DNA from: Isoetes taiwanensis
Taxonomy: Eukaryota > Streptophyta > Lycopodiopsida > Isoetales > Isoetaceae
DNA: 64,000 nucleotides
Assembly: GCA_021234155.1 (NCBI GenBank)
Contig: JAJEKV010000011.1
Coordinates: 21,778,677-21,842,676 of the forward strand
Reading direction: 5' to 3'
The notes beneath the pieces were generated by a model. The model did no database searches, was not told the origin of the DNA, and worked only from the letters and a program-made list of their open reading frames with translations. Below are positions 33,780 to 45,242 of the stretch, one piece after another. Position numbers and translations under genes: made by a program. Numbering within the stretch: the first letter of the stretch is position 1; every line of letters begins with the position of its first letter.

Positions 33780-35270
33780 CCATACAGGATTGGCTATGCC
33801 TCAGCATATTGGTCTGTAATGTCTTTTTCGATGGGTCACACGCTCAAACCATTTGATGTTAACCATTAATAATAGCTATTAAACATTTAATATTACTTAA
33901 TCATTAAGATCTAAAAAAACATTCAAAGAAAATTGAAGGATTCGAGATTTATTCGATCTTTTTTTAATGAGCATCAAGAAGCTTATTTTCCTCGGTCAAA
34001 GGAAATTTAACATCAATTTGATCTTCAAGTATACATTGGAGATGCTAAGATAAGTTAAAGATATGAAGAACCTAAAGCATGACGATGCCCATATGAAAAA
34101 GTAGCTTCTTCTGTATATGCCAAAACAACTTATGCCAATACAACTTAGCTTGCTACCTCCACCTATAGTATAATTACTATTACTTTTCAAACTAATGAAG
34201 CTATTACAAGCCAATCTTCTTACAATTACAAAGCCTTGGAATTTTTTTCTTGGGGCTATTCCATTTATTGGACATTTTGTGGGAGTCATTAAAGGTCATC
34301 TATAGGCATTTGATGGGAATTTAGCGGTGTATAGAGTGGCATTTTATGGTTTAACACAACGAACAATGCCGCGGGTAAAATAAAACCTACGATAAAGATA
34401 TATTGCCTAACATGCAATAAGAACAACAAGAAATACATAAAACGAACAACAAACTTATCAACTAGGTACAAACAACACAAATCAAAACCAAATCTCAAAA
34501 TGACAGCAGACGTCGATAAGCACAAACTGTATGAAAAAAACTTCCACATCGACCTCTTAGAAGAAACTAAAAGCAAGAAAAAGGCAAACAAAATCGAAAG
34601 ACATTACATAAACCTTACAAGACAACCAAATACAGCTACAACCACCTCACATCCTGCCCTTCCAAAATTAAGAAATACTGGTACCTTAAACGGACGGGCA
34701 TCATCTAAACTATCTAAACAACATATGCTATTTCAACCATGGACAATAAATTTCAATAGAATTTTGCCCTAATACAAAGATAATTCCATCATTTTTTCCT
34801 ATCCAATTCCCTTCCCCTAATTTTCCTGCGCCTTTATTTTCTATGGCCTCTGGCGTGCCTTTTTGCTAGTTTATTATTGGTTTTTTAGTTCATGAAAGCG
34901 AGCTGGGCATCTCCAAAAAAAGCCTCACCTTAAGCTTTTGAATGGAGCTAGGCATCTCCTTAAACTGTCTTGAACTGTTTTATCTTGAAAGAGCTGGGCA
35001 ACTCTAATAAAAGGCCCTACTTATGTATTTTTTTTTTTTTTTGATAATATAAATATTTAATTTTTGTAACTTGTTTCTACTGTCACTTTAATGCTCTACT
35101 TTGATTTCTTCAATTTGCTTTAACTGTCACTTCTATATTATGCCTGACCTGAAATTTGACTTGCACCTCATTCTTGAGAACCATTCCAGTTTAACACTAG
35201 CCTTGAGCCTTCTGTTTCATGTCCTTGTATTTTGCTCTGCTGTATCAAGTATATCCAGCTTTCTAGTGTA
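33780..35270. other. AT-rich spacer; no supported gene
   Basis: Two short frames (34289-34591 minus, 34500-34772 plus) overlap each other and show no domain. A run of T lies near 35024-35041. GAGCTGGGCA(T/A)CTC recurs near 34908 and 34990. Confidence 0.4.
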
Positions 35271-35274
35271 TGAT

Positions 35275-35807
35275 TTACGTATTTCTCACATACTTTTTAG
35301 TATTTTCTCTTCCTACATTCCAAGAAACAAAATGCCTGGAACGCATGTTCTCAAATACATGCTGAGCATCTTTCGTGCTGCCACCCTTCATATACATCAC
35401 AATAAGTCTGTTCTGACTATCATTGTCCAAGTCCAGACCTGCCTTCTCTAGAGCATTATGAATAGACTTACCCAAGTCAAGAGCTCTTTTAGCAGTGCAG
35501 GAGGTGAAAATGCTAACATATGTTACCTTGTCTAGTGTAAATCCTTGCCCTTGCATTGTTTTATAGAGCTCAAAAACATCCCCATATTTGGAAAAGCAAT
35601 AGCATTGAACACTTGAGAGGCATCATTAAAATTCCCAGATTTGGAATACATAGTGACAAGTGTAGAGGCCACATAAGTGTCCAAGTGAACTCCAGAAATA
35701 ATGACATAAGCATGAGCAGATTTACTACTTGAAACTTTTGGTTCGCCCCCTTCCACCTGCAAATTGAAGAAAAGGTAAATTGAAGAAAAGGTAACGACAC
35801 CACACAC
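35275..35807 (-). pseudogene. PPR protein internal fragment, frameshifted
   Basis: Reads leftwards: KSAHAYVIISGVHLDTYVAS, TLVTMYSKSGNFNDASQVFN, a one-frame shift near 35590, then ELYKTMQGQGFTLDKVTYVS, GKSIHNALEKAGLDLDN and LIVMYMKGGSTKDAQHVFEN. This is about two PLS triplets of a plant PPR protein. It is in opposite orientation to the PPR fragment at 33.4 kb, and the segments do not overlap, so they could derive from one gene broken and inverted or from two genes. Confidence 0.82.
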
Positions 35808-35809
35808 AG

Positions 35810-38724
35810 GGCAAAATCAAGTTTTACAATTCAGCTTACGCTTTAACTTACAATTCAGGATGAAGTTTCTCTACAGGGACAAGTTTTAGCGCCATTGATA
35901 GCAGGATAACAGACAAGAACATCCAACTCCTTCTCATTCAATGTTTGTAAAGATCATTGTCTGCCACCATAGTAGCAAGACATGAGAGACTTTTATGTTG
36001 GAGGAAAAAAGGTCAGGGCATATTTAAGCCAAACACCATCTACAATGTTGTTAAAGCCCTCTGTTAAACTATCCTAACCTTCTTATAATTTTTATTGTTG
36101 AAATGTCAATACCATGGCTCAAAATGTGGCGAGACTCACTACTTTCCCAAAGAAGCACATTGACAAAGGTCGATGTAAACCACGGACCACTGATACAGGC
36201 CACCTGAACTCCAAGCATGTCTGAATGGGATGCTGCAATGAGGAAGCTTGCATTAGACCTCCACATGTAGCATGTATAAGTAAAATTTAGACCGCTCACC
36301 TAACTTTGGGAAATATTCCTAGACGAAATCCTGAAAAGCAAGCTGATCAACCTGGTAAAGCAAGCATAAATTTTCACTAAAACTACTCAAAATATGCAAT
36401 AGAATGTAAATTCTTTATTGAACATTAGTAAAGGTGGTGAGCAATCTGTTCTGGTGAAGTAGTAATTAATAAGATTTAGAACCTGAGATTCCATCATTTT
36501 CTCATAGTAATATCCCTCAAAATGGTCTCCAATTATTGCTGTCAATGTCCTGCGGGAAAGAGGCACACCCTTAGATCCTAGAAGAGAAATGCCTTTAAAA
36601 CAAAAGCAAAATGCTTTTCAAGAGTAAAAGAGAAAGATTACCAAAAAGCATTTTCTTCTGGCATCAATAGAAGTAATAGAGCCGCAAAGAAGTTCATTGC
36701 ATGCGGAGTGCATGAGACATCTTAAAATCCAGAAGAACAAGATCCAAGCTTGCTGAGTTCCGGTTATGGCAGCCCGGCGCTGGAGGGACTGATTCCGGTG
36801 AAGGAGATTAAAGAGGGTTTTATGCATGAATGTTTTTCCAGTCTCCATATAACAGCTTCGCGGGTGATATAAAAGGAGGAACCAATCCTGAAACATAGTG
36901 ATCTGCACCTTATGAGACAATCAGAAAATTTAATGGAAGATTGCTCAATTTAATGGAAAATTTAATGGGCGAGGGTACGATTGCTCAATGGAAGATGACC
37001 AACTTACAACATAGACCCGTTTGTCCATTTATTCAACAAAATTTAAGCCTAAGACATGTCTAGAGAGGGCACACACTACGAACAAATTATTAGGCGAGCA
37101 AACTTGAATGCCATGTTCGGGAGTAAAGCTCTCAGCATAAGCAATTAAATTAGAGCTAGCTAGAGGCAAGCAAAAGCAACATCATTAGTTCAATGAGAAA
37201 AATAAAAATGGAGTTAGAATACTTCGTTTGGAGGATAACAAAAATCCTAAAGAACGTTTGAAAATTGCACCACAAAATATGAACAACTTAAACTAACATA
37301 GGATTAACCATATACGGGTGTAACTCGTGCAGATGTGCAAGGTTATTTTTGTGCACCATGAGTAGTTGTTTGAGCACCAGGGTCATCAGCAAAGCCTTGA
37401 GGGTGGGAATCCATCTTTCAAAGCAATCATCCTGAAGCATAAACAATGGAGGAAATCGTTGAGAGAACATTCCTTTGAAGGTCTGTAAGATACATTGGGG
37501 ACTCGTGGATTCTTCGTTGAAGGCCTCTAACTTCCTTCAAAGTGCAGCCTTGAAACACTAGGCCTATGTTCTAATTGTGTCAAATACAAAATCTACTATA
37601 CCATATATGTTGCAGCAACTTGTAGTGCCACTCCCTAATGCACTCTTGGCCCAGCCTTGTTTGGTCTCTAGTCAAATCGATTCTTTATGTCAAGAATCTA
37701 AGGCATATTTTGAAATAACACTAATAAAAAGTCAACTTATACACGCCCATAGTTGCTTGTTGTTATTATTGTTTTGCCAGCGCCAAAGAGCTTGTTACTG
37801 GACACGCCAAAACTCTGTCACATATTACTTAAACATGCAATAAGCATGAACTGAGTTAAACCATAGTTAGTGCAATAATTTGCTAACTTTAAAGCATGTT
37901 TACGTAAAGCACATTTGACGGTGATTGTATTCATTGATTGTTTGCACCTTTCCAATCTTTTTGTCAATAACCAAAACATTAGAACTTAAGGTACTCTCAA
38001 AATATTGTCACAATACGTTTTATTCAAATGGGTCCTAATTCAAGCTTTTCAATTCATGTGGTTATGTTGTCTTTCTCAATTTAGTTTGGTATAGTTTATG
38101 TTCAACATGTAAACCAATGTCAAGAGCTCGCAAAAAAAAAGTGGGTTTGAAAATGTCAGCAATGGTAAAAAGGAAGTGGGCTTGAAAATGTTACTAGTAT
38201 TTGCAAGCAAGTATATTATTTCTTGAACAAGCACCATGAGTCCAACATAAAGAATATAAAGAACTAGTATAGAGACTTAAACAACTTGCTTGTGAATCAC
38301 GAGGCATAAAATTTGTCTGCTTAATACATATGTCATATTCAGCAAACAATTTTATCAGACGGAAGCCTTGCATTATCATAGATTTCTCAGTGTTCCTTTT
38401 CCAATGAAACTTTGAATCTAAATCAAAATTATTATCCAATTCCAACTCATATTTCGATTCATTACTAATTTCCTTAACGCCATTAATGCACCCCTACATT
38501 AAGCAGGTCTAGGTACATCAAGCGTGGCAGGAAGATTAACATTCCCATGAGCATTCTACAACTGCAAATTCACAAGCTTTCAACACTTCATGCAGGTCTA
38601 CAGAAGGTGTGTTGTAAAGGGCACAATATCCCTTCAACTTTTGGCACCCAGAGTCCACAAAGGCATCTCCATTGTCCATGCCTTTAAATGAATGACATCA
38701 CATAGTCATAGGCATAGTCATTGT
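35810..38724. other. AT-rich spacer; no firm gene
   Basis: Possible exon remnants on the minus strand near 36470-36550 (IIGDHFEGYYYEKMMESQ) and 36240-36345 (EYFPKLGERSKFYLYML) have stops nearby and match no family I know. Otherwise AT-rich with short frames. Confidence 0.3.
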
Positions 38725-39320
38725 CCCATAGGCCGATTGGCCTCCGCGGACGATAAAAGAACCTTCCTTCCTTCCGTCCTTCCTTCTATGTCGTATGAAT
38801 CTTTATGAATCTTTAAATATTTGGCCATAAACAACTTAATTGGAAAATAAATTATCGAGCATATAGAAGCCTGCTCTACATGAGCGTGAACTAGATGCTA
38901 TTATTGATTCAACATTATTATCCTTCCATTTAAGAAATGAAAAACACAATTGCGAAATTGTATCAACTATGCTACAAACATTACCTAGGCAAAGAACAAC
39001 TATGAGCCTCCTGATATTATGAATATGAATTTCTTTGTAACTAAACTGACTATCAAATTGTATGCCGTTAAAAAAAACATTTGGATTTATCATTGTAGCT
39101 TTCTGCATTGATTACAATTTCTAAGATTTTCCTCCATTGTAGAAGACTGTCAATCTGTCCGCTGCTTCTTTGATAAAAAGAAGGATTTGGATTTTCTAAG
39201 AGATTGAATTGTAATGTCCTACATTGACTGCAAGATTTTCAAGATTTTTAGGTATAGAGGAAGGAAGGAAGGAAAGAAGTATATTTTAACGTCCACGGAG
39301 GCCAACTGGCCTATGAGGGA
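38725..39320. mobile_element. Foldback element with ~58-bp inverted ends
   Basis: Left end 38725-38783 (CCCATAGGCCGATTGGCC then CTCCGCGGACG and a TTCCTTCC run) is the approximate reverse complement of the right end 39258-39320 (GGAAGGAAGG run, then CGTCCACGGAGGCC and CTGGCCTATGAGGG). The ~475-base interior is AT-rich and without a real gene. The size suits a MITE. No clear target duplication was seen. Confidence 0.72.
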
Positions 39321-40605
39321 GAACACTAAGCCAATGTTGTAAGGCTTAAAAATGGCTTAATGCTGTCATCACTTAAGTAATTGAACCCCAACACTAATAG
39401 AATATAATATAGTTTGTAACGTTTTTTGTAATGGAAAATACATTAATTAGTAATTTTTTATTTGCGTCACAAAAGGCGATTTGAGACGCGTTACCAACGA
39501 AGAACCACTTGTAACACGTTAGAAAATATTATTCTGCAACACGTTACTAATGCAATATTTGTGACATGTAACAAAATTTAATCGTAGTTGTCGTGCAAAA
39601 CCAATTAATTTCTATATCACGTGTATTTGCATTTGTCACACGTCACGAGTGAGACTTAATTTAACCCATAGTTCGTTGTCACGGGTGTAAATTGCAAATA
39701 AATTGAAAAAAAGGCGGGGGGCAAATGAGTATCCAAGGAGTAAAAGAATACACTAAAAAGTTGATTACATGATACAAAATAACGTATAGAAAAAAATATG
39801 GTTCAAACTATTTCAACATGTTTATGCAGCATATCAATCTCCATCAAAATAATCCCGACACATGCGTATCTCATCACCCCTATGCCAAGGGAAATGCTAT
39901 CATTAGCGGAATCCACGTTTGGAGCATCAATATCGCCCCTCCTTCATCGCCTAGTCGTGCCATAATTCTCTGCAAAAGATGTACGATCAATAAACATCGA
40001 GGATCAATGTCATTGTGTAAATAATGTCATATGAACTTAATTCTTGATCAGCATGGTGCAAGGGCCATGTGTTGACTATTTTTCATATTTTTGGTACTGA
40101 AATGAAAGAATATAGAAGATTTGTTAGCTTTTATTTATACTCAAAAAAAGAGAGCCCCGTTAGGAAATTTCGAAATTTCATGGCAAACGTAAGTTCACCA
40201 CCACTACCAAGTCGATGGGCCACACCGGTATCTTCCTTTCTAACATTGTAGCATACATTTCAATAAAGTTTTAATAATAGACAAGATACATCAAGTAATT
40301 GCAGGACTTACGTAGCAGCTGCTTTTTGTTGTGCATGTCTCTGATCTCCTGCCTTATCCAACTGGGATTCTTTAATTGCCCACTCCCAAAACTCATCACT
40401 TGCTCGTTTAGGCTTTGGAGTATTCTTCTCCAAAGACATACTAGCTTTTTGCTTCATTCTATAACGTCGTATCCCATCTTAAGCATAATGCATTGGTATT
40501 CTATTTTGTAAATTTCTATATGGTTACCTTCAAATGCCGGACATCTTGCATTTCACTTCAGATTTATCAAATCCAACATGATGCTAAATCTCGAGGGTGC
40601 TCAAT
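39321..40605. other. Spacer with a CACGTTAC-type motif cluster
   Basis: Between 39480 and 39680, variants of AACACGTTA occur in both orientations (GACGCGTTAC, TAACACGTTA, AACACGTTAC, GACATGTAAC, CACGTGTATT, CACACGTCACG). Such clusters resemble sub-terminal repeats of DNA transposons. The rest has no supported gene. Confidence 0.35.
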
Positions 40606-40616
40606 ACCCAAGTCGT
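40606..40616 (+). repeat. Target-site duplication, left copy (11 bp)
   Basis: ACCCAAGTCGT immediately precedes the first LINE base and is repeated exactly after the poly(A) tail at 43791-43801. Confidence 0.92.
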
Positions 40617-43600
40617 GGCCCGACATGATCGTGGCTATTATAATGCAATAGCTGCTGATTTTCTTCGGTTGCAGAGAACTAATTTGTTGGATAGTGCAAT
40701 CTCAGATCATAATCCACAATGGTTCTCCACCGGACGACCTCTATGGCAAAGAGCTACAAAAACTTACTTCAAGCTCAATATTAAGCATTTGAAGGATAGT
40801 GAATTCATTGCAGGTTGTAGGAATTCGTGGTCTCATGAATTCTCTCGTAGTGGTGGCATGGCTGCTCTCAGGGCTGTAAAATCCTTTGCAAAGCAGTGGG
40901 GTCATGCACATGTGATTCAGACTAGCGGCCAATTAACCGAGTTGTATCAGGAGTTACAGAGATGTCGCGCTCTTGCCCCTTCTTCTGGTATTAGAGAGAA
41001 AGCAATCTTGACAGAGATTAAAGCCATTGAGACGGCTCATGTGAATCAAGCCAGGATAAAGGCAGGACTGGAATGGTTTAGATCTGGTGATAGATGCTCT
41101 CACTTCTTTTTTCGGGCCGCTAAAAGAATGCATATGATGGCCTCTATCAACTCCCTTATCTTGCCTGATGGGTCAGAGTGTTCTGATCAGGTTCAATTGA
41201 AGCAGTATCTCCATGACCACTTTTCTTCCTTTTTTTCCAGACATCAGTTGCCCTTTCAGGAGGATATACAATCTGCAGTCTTGTCGAAGGTCCACCCCAT
41301 TGTGTCAGCTGAGCAGCATGCACACTAGAAGCAGACATCACCATCAATGACTTACATTCAGCTACTTCTCTTTTAAAAAAGGACAAGTGCCCTGGCCTAG
41401 ATGGTTTTCCAGTGGAATTTTTCCAGGAATATTGGGATTAGTTGGGTTGCGATCTTTACAGTGCTTTCTGTGAGTTTCGTAGGTTCAGAAGTTTAGATAA
41501 GATCCTCAATACTGGCTGCATTTTTCTTATTCCCAAGTGTAAAGAGCCAAAGACAATATCTGATTGGCACCCTATTACATTATTGTCTTCCGTGTATAAA
41601 ATATTTGCGAGGGCCCTTGCAGAAAAAATGCATGATGTCTTGGCTGTATCAATCTCTTTTACTCAATCTGGATTCTTGCCGAGGAGGAGCATTTTAGACA
41701 ATGTTGCTGCTACTTATGAGGGTATGTATTGGGCCAAATAGAAAGGTCTGCGTATAGTCTATCTTAAATTAGATTTTTTCCAATGCATATGACAGTGTGG
41801 ATTGGAAATTTTTGGAAAAAAGCCTCTTAACATTGGGCTTTGGTCAGCAATTCACCGGTGATGTTATGAAGCTCCATATCTCGGCACGGTCTACTGTGTT
41901 GTTTCAGGGGGAACCCTCCATTGTTTTTTCGGTTGGGCGGGGTGTTCGCCAAATGGAGGACGGTTCACAGGAAATTTGTAAATCAGTATGCTGATGACAT
42001 GTTTCTCTTTCTTGTTGCTGATGCGGACAATCTTCAGAATGCAAAGCTTCTTCTTGATACTTTCTCTTTAGCATCTGGAGTTCTTGGTTGGCCAAAGTGT
42101 TCTGCATTATGGATGCTTGATGAGGTTGTGCCTCCTTGTGTTGCTGATTTCCCTTGGAAGGTGCTTCCTCATGGGAAGGCTACTAAACTTCTTGGTATTC
42201 CTGTGGGCATTCATATTTCTACCTGCGATGCTTGGGATATTATCATAGAAGGGTTGCGAAAGCACTTGTTTTGGTGGAATATTACTAAGCTCTCTCTGCC
42301 AGCACGAATAACTATTGCTAAGCATGTTTTAAGTAATTCCCACATCTATATGGCTTCTGCCCTTCTGGCTTCTCAGTCAAAATTTCAGGTGATTGTTACC
42401 ATTGTCCGTAATTTTATTTGGGGTGGGAATGAGGAGCATGCTGTGGTCAATGTTGCATGGTCCAAATGCATTAGGCTAAAATTTGCAGGTGGTTTGAGTA
42501 TGACTAACTTCCATCTGCAGAGTAAGATTCTGATTTCGAATTTCATTTGGAGGATCCTTAAGGATATGGTTGACTCGTCTGGAGTGCGGTTGGTGAAGCA
42601 GTCACTTGGTCATTGTGTTCCTTTTGGGAAAGCTTCGTTAAAACCTCTTCTTCCTTGGAGTCTCTTTTATCAGTTATGCCCTTTTCCTAATGCCTCCCTT
42701 TTTTTGAAAGGCTTGCTGGAGTCTTGGGAGACAGTACGGACCTTATTTCGTATTGATCTTGTTGCATGCCATCAGTTGAGTGCCCCTTGTTGGTGGATAC
42801 CTGTGGAAAATAATCTCCCACTTTGTGCCTCAGTTCATCCATTAACTCAACGACGCTGGAGGTTAGCAGGAATCTTAACAGTTGCAGCATGGTATGATTC
42901 TGGCCAGTTAGCAACCTGGCAAATCTTTCAAACTAAGTTCTTATTGTCTCGATGGGACAGACCTATTTGGAAAAAGGTTGCTAGTACTCTGCCATTGGTT
43001 GCTCCAGAGGCTATTGAAGGGTGCATGTGGGTTTCCCACCAGAGTGTTCACGAGCATACTTGTAAACTCTATGTATAGGCTGCTTGTCAATGGTGATATC
43101 CTTCCGCCTTCTACTAAGTGGTCCCTTCAGCTCTCACCTCCTAGTTGGAGACGTATGTGGACTTGGGCTTGGGATAAACTACTCCATCCTAAGGTGGTCA
43201 TGCTTTGGTGGCGATTCTTCCACGGATGGCCTCGGGTGAATGTGCTTGTCCACCGATTTGATCCTCGAGTGTCGAAACTCGCGCCCGCTTGTGCAAGCAA
43301 AGGGACGAGACCATTGAGCATTGTTTCTTTTTATGTGATCATCTCCAGCCTGTTTGGTCTTGGCTGATTTCTCTTTTTCATGTGACATTGATAAGTCAGC
43401 AAGTGCTTCTGGCTATTTATCCGGATACTTGGAATAAGATGCGGAGTCAAGCATTTCATTTGGCATCAGGATGGTTGCTGTGGTCCATCTGGAAGCGCAG
43501 AAGATTGTGTATCTTTCAGGGTTTGGATATTCCTCCTGCAGTAGTCCTCCAGGACGCACAAGCTAGAATCGCTAAGGCCTACCATTGTTCTTCGCTTGCT

Positions 43601-43657
43601 CCTGCCAAGCGACAGTTGATATTTGAGTCTTATTTGAGTGTGTTGTCTTATGCGTAG
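40617..43657 (+). pseudogene. LINE ORF2 (EN end, RT, zf-RVT), broken
   Basis: Visible blocks are SAISDHNPQW (endonuclease end), AGLEWFRSGDRCSHFFFRAA, KDKCPGLDGFPVEFF, LIPKCKEPKTISDW, GFLPRRSILDNVAATY, YADDMFLFLVAD (RT catalytic centre, ~41988), LSLPARITIAKHVL, then MLWWRFFHGWPRVNVL and CKQRDETIEHCFFLC (zf-RVT). Stops and shifts occur near 41326, 41440, 41740, 41775, 41985 and 43078-43320. Relative to the sister LINE, about 33 residues following GRGVRQ are missing, removing RT segment GCPL-P-LF. Confidence 0.92.
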
Positions 43658-43790
43658 GCTGGTGGTTCTATTTAGTGGATCATGATTATCCTCTAAAATT
43701 TTATTCCCGCCTCTGCATTTATATCTGGCTTTTAGCTTGGTGTTTCAATAAAGTTTGTCGTTCTTCAAAAAAAAAAAAAAAAAAAAAAAA
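40617..43790 (+). mobile_element. 5'-truncated LINE with perfect target-site duplication
   Basis: Homology to the LINE at 9.3 kb starts inside the endonuclease domain (RHDRGYYNA against the equivalent RHDRCYAS). The element ends in GTTCTTC plus about 24 A. The perfect 11-bp flanking duplication identifies it as one insertion by target-primed reverse transcription, stopped early. ORF1 and most of the endonuclease were never copied. Confidence 0.94.
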
Positions 43791-43801
43791 ACCCAAGTCG
43801 T
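43791..43801 (+). repeat. Target-site duplication, right copy (11 bp)
   Basis: ACCCAAGTCGT after the poly(A) tail, identical to 40606-40616. Confidence 0.92.
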
Positions 43802-45091
43802 TGAAAATTTAAGTTATCATTAAATAACAATAAAAAAAAATCTAGTTACAAACTAATATCACTCAAATTGCTAAAGGGTCTTCGCAACATAGAATATATT
43901 TACGTAGGATAAGGGGATGTGTCTATACAAGGAAAATGCAAGGAATATTATTGGTCTGATATAGAAATTCTAGAGTAATGACTATTAAAGTGGTGATGCC
44001 ACATTTGTTGAAGCATGGAATCAGATATATGAAATTGTTCTGGCTATCGATCCAAGTTCCAATCAATAAGAACCGTGCTTTTCAGGGCCTTTGCCAATCT
44101 GCCAAATGTTCATAAACATACATTCATGAATACAGTCAACCAGAGAAAGAAAGATTAGGTTAAATATCTAAAATACCTAGTTAGAGTAGGATAGTTAGAG
44201 TTAAAGATCTCAAAGGCTTAGAAATTTAGGTTCTGACAGCTGCCTTTGTTGCTAAACTGGTGATGCTAGATCAGCTGAAAGCATGGGATCAGACATATGT
44301 AATTGTTCTGGCTATCAATCCAAGTTTCAATCAATAAGGACAATGCTTTTTAGGGCCTTTGTTAATCTGCCAAATGCTGATGAACATACATCCATAAACA
44401 CAGTCAATCAGAGATTTGTTCACATTCTCCTAGTGAGCAAGAAATCCTCTAATCTAGTCTTGTTGATAATCAAGGCCACGTTATAATGACCATCATTGCA
44501 CAAGCATCACTTTAACCATGTTCTAGAGCTCATTATCACTATTTTGTACGTAGATTTCCCATTTGTAGGAAAAATCATTCCTTTATATTAGACTTGCCGC
44601 ATGTTTCTAAAAGTGTTGCACAAAATATAATAACTTATAGATACTGATAGTTTGAAAAAACAACCAATCATCAGAGGCAATAGGAGCAAATTCTTCATTG
44701 CTCAGAACAGTATTTGAAATAGATAACAAAAGTTGGAAGGTTGTCGGTTTTCTTTGAGGACGATTTGTATATTTGCTATCATGTTGAACCTAAGCAACTA
44801 GCTAAATTATAGATGCCTCAGCATAATTAAATTATTTTCGCAATGATCCTTTTCCAAAGAATACTACCACAACCCTGAAGTTCAGACTGAAAGATATTGA
44901 GTGGAAAAATCCGTGCTTGTACTAAGAAAAATTGCTGGCTTCTTTTCATAAACTCGGTACTATGGCTTTCTAACTACCTCCGGCAAGGTGCTGCAGCCCA
45001 AAGAGACATGGCAATCCAAAATAACACAAGGCAAAGGTCAGACTGCAAGAAGAAAATTAATACCCAAAGATCATGGGCCTCCCATCCGGTT
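43802..45091. other. AT-rich spacer with a ~267-bp tandem duplication
   Basis: Segments beginning near 44014 and 44281 (GCATGG(A/G)ATCAGA) share ~130 bases at roughly 85-90% identity by eye, including CTGCCAAATG and AACATACAT. No supported gene lies here or in the remainder. Confidence 0.6.
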
Positions 45092-45237
45092 TGTTGAGGA
45101 AAGGATGATCACGCATCCTGGATCAACGGAATGGATGTGCCAGGGCAATCCACATGAATCGACACCAATAAACAGTTATGTCGTTTCATTTTTGTCTGTT
45201 CATACATCTATATATTGTAAACCATGGCTGGGGTTTC
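45092..45237 (+). repeat. Copia-like LTR fragment, copy 1
   Basis: Starts TGTTGAGGAAAGGATG and matches the LTR at 49617 for ~145 bases at very high identity by eye, then stops at GGCTGGGGTTT, where coding sequence of the DUF7869-type gene begins. It lacks the CAACA 3' terminus, so it is truncated. Confidence 0.75.
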
Positions 45238-45242
45238 CGCAC

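Noticed and set aside
36069-36920. A multi-exon gene on the minus strand
   Set aside because: Some splice-like sites occur, but candidate exons contain stops and no family match could be named.
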